Shown here: one piece after another, positions 61,401 to 64,000 of the stretch
Layout: each line of letters begins with the position of its first letter
Position numbering within the stretch: the stretch's first letter is position 1
NCBI GenBank assembly: GCA_950097015.1
Contig: CATNEN010000002.1
Location: 5,969,501-6,033,500 of the forward strand
Length of the DNA: 64,000 bases
Source of the DNA: Macrostomum hystrix
Taxonomy: Eukaryota > Platyhelminthes > Macrostomidae
Direction: 5' to 3'
Notes under the pieces: generated by a model
What the model saw: the letters and a program-made list of their open reading frames with translations, nothing else
Told to the model about the DNA's origin: nothing
Database searches by the model: none
Translations under genes and position numbers: made by a program

Positions 61401-63109
61401 GTGTCTAATCCCAGTGTCTAATCCCAGTGTCTAATCCCAGTGTCTAATCCCAGTGTCTAATGCCACTGTCTAATCTCGAAGCCTAATCCCAGTGTCTAAT
61501 CTCGATGCCTAATCCCAGTGTCTAATCCCAGTGTCTAATCCCAGTGTCTTATCCCAGTGTCTAATCCAAGTGTCTAATCCCAGTGTCTAATGCCACTGTC
61601 TAATCTCGAAGCCTAATCCCAGTGTCAAATCCAGTGTTTCCTGAGTGCTGTACGAAGCGATAAATATTTGAAGGTTCGGGGTGAAAGCTTCTTATAATAC
61701 TTTTAGCAGTATTGTAGCAAACCAACCTACTTCTTCCTCTACAGTGCTTAACCTCAGATTGAGTCCGATGGCTTCTACACCGATATTTCGCGCCTGCCAG
61801 TGCCTCAGCCAGCACGATTTGCCAGATTTTGAGCGGCACTTCAAGGCGAATTTCGTAGACAATTTCACACACGGCATGACTCTTAATGGACGACATCATT
61901 TTAACCGCCATTACTTCCCAACCCAGAGAAGCGACGATGCACTGTTTGCTCGTTTCGAATGGCAGCAGTGTATTCTGTTTAATTCTTTCTTCCGTTGTCC
62001 GTTTATAAAAGAAGTAGGCACAAGGTTGATTGCGTCAACCTTTGAATTGGCTTTGCCAAAGAACTGCTACGAGACTGACAATATGCTGGGCAAGCCACTT
62101 AGCCCCACTACTGTCTATGGCGTTATGGGAGATTTTAAGTAAGCGCGCGCTTTTGTAGTGCATAGATATTTTTGCAAGATAATTTTACATCTAGAAGTCC
62201 ATAGTAACGCTTTGGACAAGCAAACCTAATAGAAATTTCATTGGCTGTTGTAAGCCTCTAGGCACCGATAGCCGCAACCCTGAGAGCTCATTACCATAGA
62301 CCAAGGGGTCGGCAAACTCTGGCCCGCGGGCCAGATGCGGCTCTCGAAGCTCCCAAGTCCGGCCCGATGCCCCTTCCGACACCTATAGTATCCCATTTTA
62401 TCTTTTCCGTCTCATCTCTCCTCCGTCTCATCTCTCCTCGGTCTCGTCTCTCCCGTGTCTCATCTCTCCCATGTCTCATATCTCCCCTTTCTCATATCTC
62501 CGCCGTCTCATCTCTCCCCTGTCTCATCTCTGGTTTTTGTGGTTTTGTGGTTCAAATCCTGAACTGTTTCACTCCGACCTATAGGGAATAGGATTAACGC
62601 CAGAGCGCGCACTACTTAATCCGCACTAGTCACAGCGATCGCAATCATTATTCATTCATTCCAGACTCGTATCACTGAAGTTTGATGGCTTTTTCTACTC
62701 CAGTCGGAATCCCGGCGACCGTAAAGCCACACTGTGCACTCACAGAACAAGAACTTCCCCCTCCTGCCCGAGCTTTGGCGCGTCATCCTTGCGCGACCCA
62801 AACTCCTACTTTAACAATGTGGTGGACAACGAATACCATTGGATAATAATTGACAGCAACAGATACACCCACAATGCCGTGTTTAAGATTAAAATTTCTG
62901 GCTTCAGCATTGAGGCCTACCGCAGCATGGAGGTCCTTGTGAGATCAGCTCCTCTGCCCGATTGGCTAGTCGAGAAAAGCTTCAGAAGCAGCGAAGGTCG
63001 CAGCGGCCGTCGCACTGAATACTTCAAGAAGGCTACAAAGACGGAGCAAATGCTCTGGTGGAAATGCGAAGAGTTCCTGATGGAGAATGTGACTGATTCG
63101 GCAAGCTCG
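58498..63109 (+). CDS. Secreted TSP1-like plus kringle protein, four exons, continues beyond the window
   Basis: Exons: 58498-58968, 60008-60473, 61745-62138, 62746-63109 (phases 0, 1, 2, 0; 565 codons so far). The donor after exon 4 (GTGAGT) leads into a repeat running off the window. A signal peptide starts at once (FLLLPIFLTSLVQLAEA). Residues about 50-110 look like a thrombospondin type 1 repeat (GGWCAWEPLE, RWRRRLCNCPPPKP, EAWCQP). Exon 2 starts a kringle: CYYHTGATYKGKVSVTRLGH, TCRPWADV, NYCRNP, PWCITAN, WDYCEIPRC, giving the six expected cysteines. The rest of exon 2 is cysteine-rich (GCFNTCRFRCDRF). Exons 3 and 4 encode parts I do not recognise. Exons 3 and 4 rest on splice consensus and phase only. 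Introns 1, 2 and 4 hold different minisatellites. Confidence 0.75.
58979..59955. repeat. 11-bp minisatellite filling intron 1 of the kringle gene
   Basis: About 88 units of CAGTTTCCTCA with GCTCA, CCCCA, ATCCC and CTCCC variants. It starts about 10 bp after the donor at 58969 and ends about 50 bp before the acceptor at 60007. It translates openly in several frames, so a false continuous reading joins exons 1 and 2. Confidence 0.96.
60520..60588 (+). mobile_element. SINE S2 body fragment at the intron 2 donor of the kringle gene
   Basis: CCAGTCCGCAGACTGAACAG and CACGATAGCTGCGGCTG match the S2 body. It starts about 46 bp after the inferred donor GTGAGT at 60474. If that donor were not used, the frame would read through this SINE to a stop at 60589. 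Confidence 0.7.
60600..61635. repeat. 13-bp minisatellite in intron 2 of the kringle gene
   Basis: About 79 units of CAGTGTCTAATCC. Variant blocks (ATGCCACTGTCTAATCTCGA) recur near 61211, 61459 and 61588, which suggests block-wise copying. Confidence 0.96.
62139..62745. other. Intron 3 of the kringle gene with a truncated MITE
   Basis: The intron runs from donor GTAAGC to acceptor ACTCACAG. It contains the left half of an M1 hAT MITE (62302-62531) and otherwise unassigned sequence. Confidence 0.55.
62302..62531 (+). mobile_element. Truncated hAT-type MITE, family M1
   Basis: The left terminus (AAGGGGTCGGCAAACTCTGG) and the GC-rich GGCCCGCGGGCC segment match the 16297 copy, followed by CTCATCTCTCCCGTGT-type units. 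The right terminus is missing; similarity stops near 62531. Confidence 0.8.
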
Positions 63110-63149
63110 GTGAGTCCACCTCATACTCTGATTGTTTGACCTTTCTCCC

Positions 63150-64000
63150 TCCAGCGTCTCACCCCCAGTGTCTCACCCCCAGTGTCTCACCCCCAGTGTC
63201 TCACCCTCCAGTGTCTCACCCCCCGGTGTCTCACCCTCCAGTGTCTCACCCTCCAGTGTCTCACCCCCCGGTGTCTCACCCCCCGGTGTCTCACCCCCCG
63301 GTGTCTCACCCCCAGTGTCTCACCCCCCAGTGTCTCACCCCCAGTGTCTCACCCCCAGTGTCTCTCCCCCCAGTGTCTCACCTCCCAGTGTCTCACCCCC
63401 AGTGTCTCACCCCCCAGTGTCTCACCCCCCCGGTGTCTCACCCCCCGGTGTCTCACCCCTAGTGTCTCACCCCCCAGTGTCTCACCCCCAGTGTCTCACC
63501 ACCCAGTGTCTCACCCCCCAGTGTCTCACCCCCCGGTGTCTCACCCTCCAGTGTCTCACCCTCCAGTGTCTCACCCCCCGGTGTCTCACCCCCCGGTGTC
63601 TCACCCCCCGGTGTCTCACCCCCAGTGTCTCACCCCCCAGTGTCTCACCCCCAGTGTCTCACCCCCAGTGTCTCTCCCCCCAGTGTCTCACCTCCCAGTG
63701 TCTCACCCCCAGTGTCTCACCCCCCAGTGTCTCACCCCCCGGTGTCTCACCCCCCGGTGTCTCACCCCTAGTGTCTCACCCCCCAGTGTCTCACCCCCAG
63801 TGTCTCACCACCCAGTGTCTCACCCCCCAGTGTCTCACCACCCAGTGTCTCACCACCCAGTGTCTCCACCCCCCAGTGTCTCACCACCCAGTGTCTCACC
63901 CCCCAGTGTCTCACCACCCAGTGTCTCACCCTCCTCCTCCCAGTGTCTCACCCTCCACCCCCAGTGTCTCACCCCCCAGTGTCTCACCCCCAGTGTCTCT
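63150..64000. repeat. 14-15 bp minisatellite in intron 4 of the kringle gene, runs off the window
   Basis: About 58 units of AGTGTCTCACCCCC or GGTGTCTCACCCCCC. A multi-unit block is repeated at about 310 bp: the rare CCCCTAGTGTC unit occurs near 63457 and 63767 with matching neighbours. The array begins about 45 bp after the exon 4 donor and reaches base 64000. Confidence 0.95.

Overview
This is animal nuclear DNA. It has spliced genes with GT-AG introns, conserved metazoan families (DOCK, TRAF, COG2, DIMT1, C-type lectin, kringle), tRNA-derived SINEs, a LINE, hAT-type MITEs and a very heavy load of minisatellites. A repeat-rich invertebrate fits best. A free-living flatworm such as Macrostomum is my guess; no marker here proves it.

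Layout. 0.8-9.8 kb: a DOCK-family Rac/Rap exchange factor on the minus strand (eight exons, 5' end uncertain). 10.7-14.6 kb: two minisatellites, one of 2.8 kb. 15.1-28.0 kb: a cluster of MATH/TRAF genes, made of two small divergent MATH proteins and two nearly identical TRAF genes (A and B). A 5'-truncated LINE sits at the splice donor of copy A. 30.4-41.2 kb: two minus-strand housekeeping genes whose complete exon structure can be read, COG2 (Golgi tethering) and DIMT1 (18S rRNA dimethylation). Their introns are largely SINEs and minisatellites. 42.7-47.2 kb: a dead MULE-like DNA transposon and a scrap of hAT transposase. 48.5-53.2 kb: a secreted C-type lectin (minus) and a secreted PAN-like/LamG-like protein (plus) whose start codon lies on a 16-nt exon. 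54.5-58.1 kb: a 27-bp minisatellite, a small ankyrin-like gene and a 24-bp minisatellite. 58.5-64 kb: the first four exons of a secreted TSP1-like plus kringle protein that runs off the right edge.

Exon joins for DOCK, COG2, DIMT1, TRAF, LamG-like and kringle genes were read from GT/AG sites with matching phase and, where possible, family alignment recalled from general knowledge. No computation was run.

The genes do not form a pathway. The main themes are (1) a TRAF/MATH cluster shaped by duplication, probable gene conversion and transposon insertion, and (2) introns filled by a different minisatellite each, often starting within tens of bases of the splice sites.
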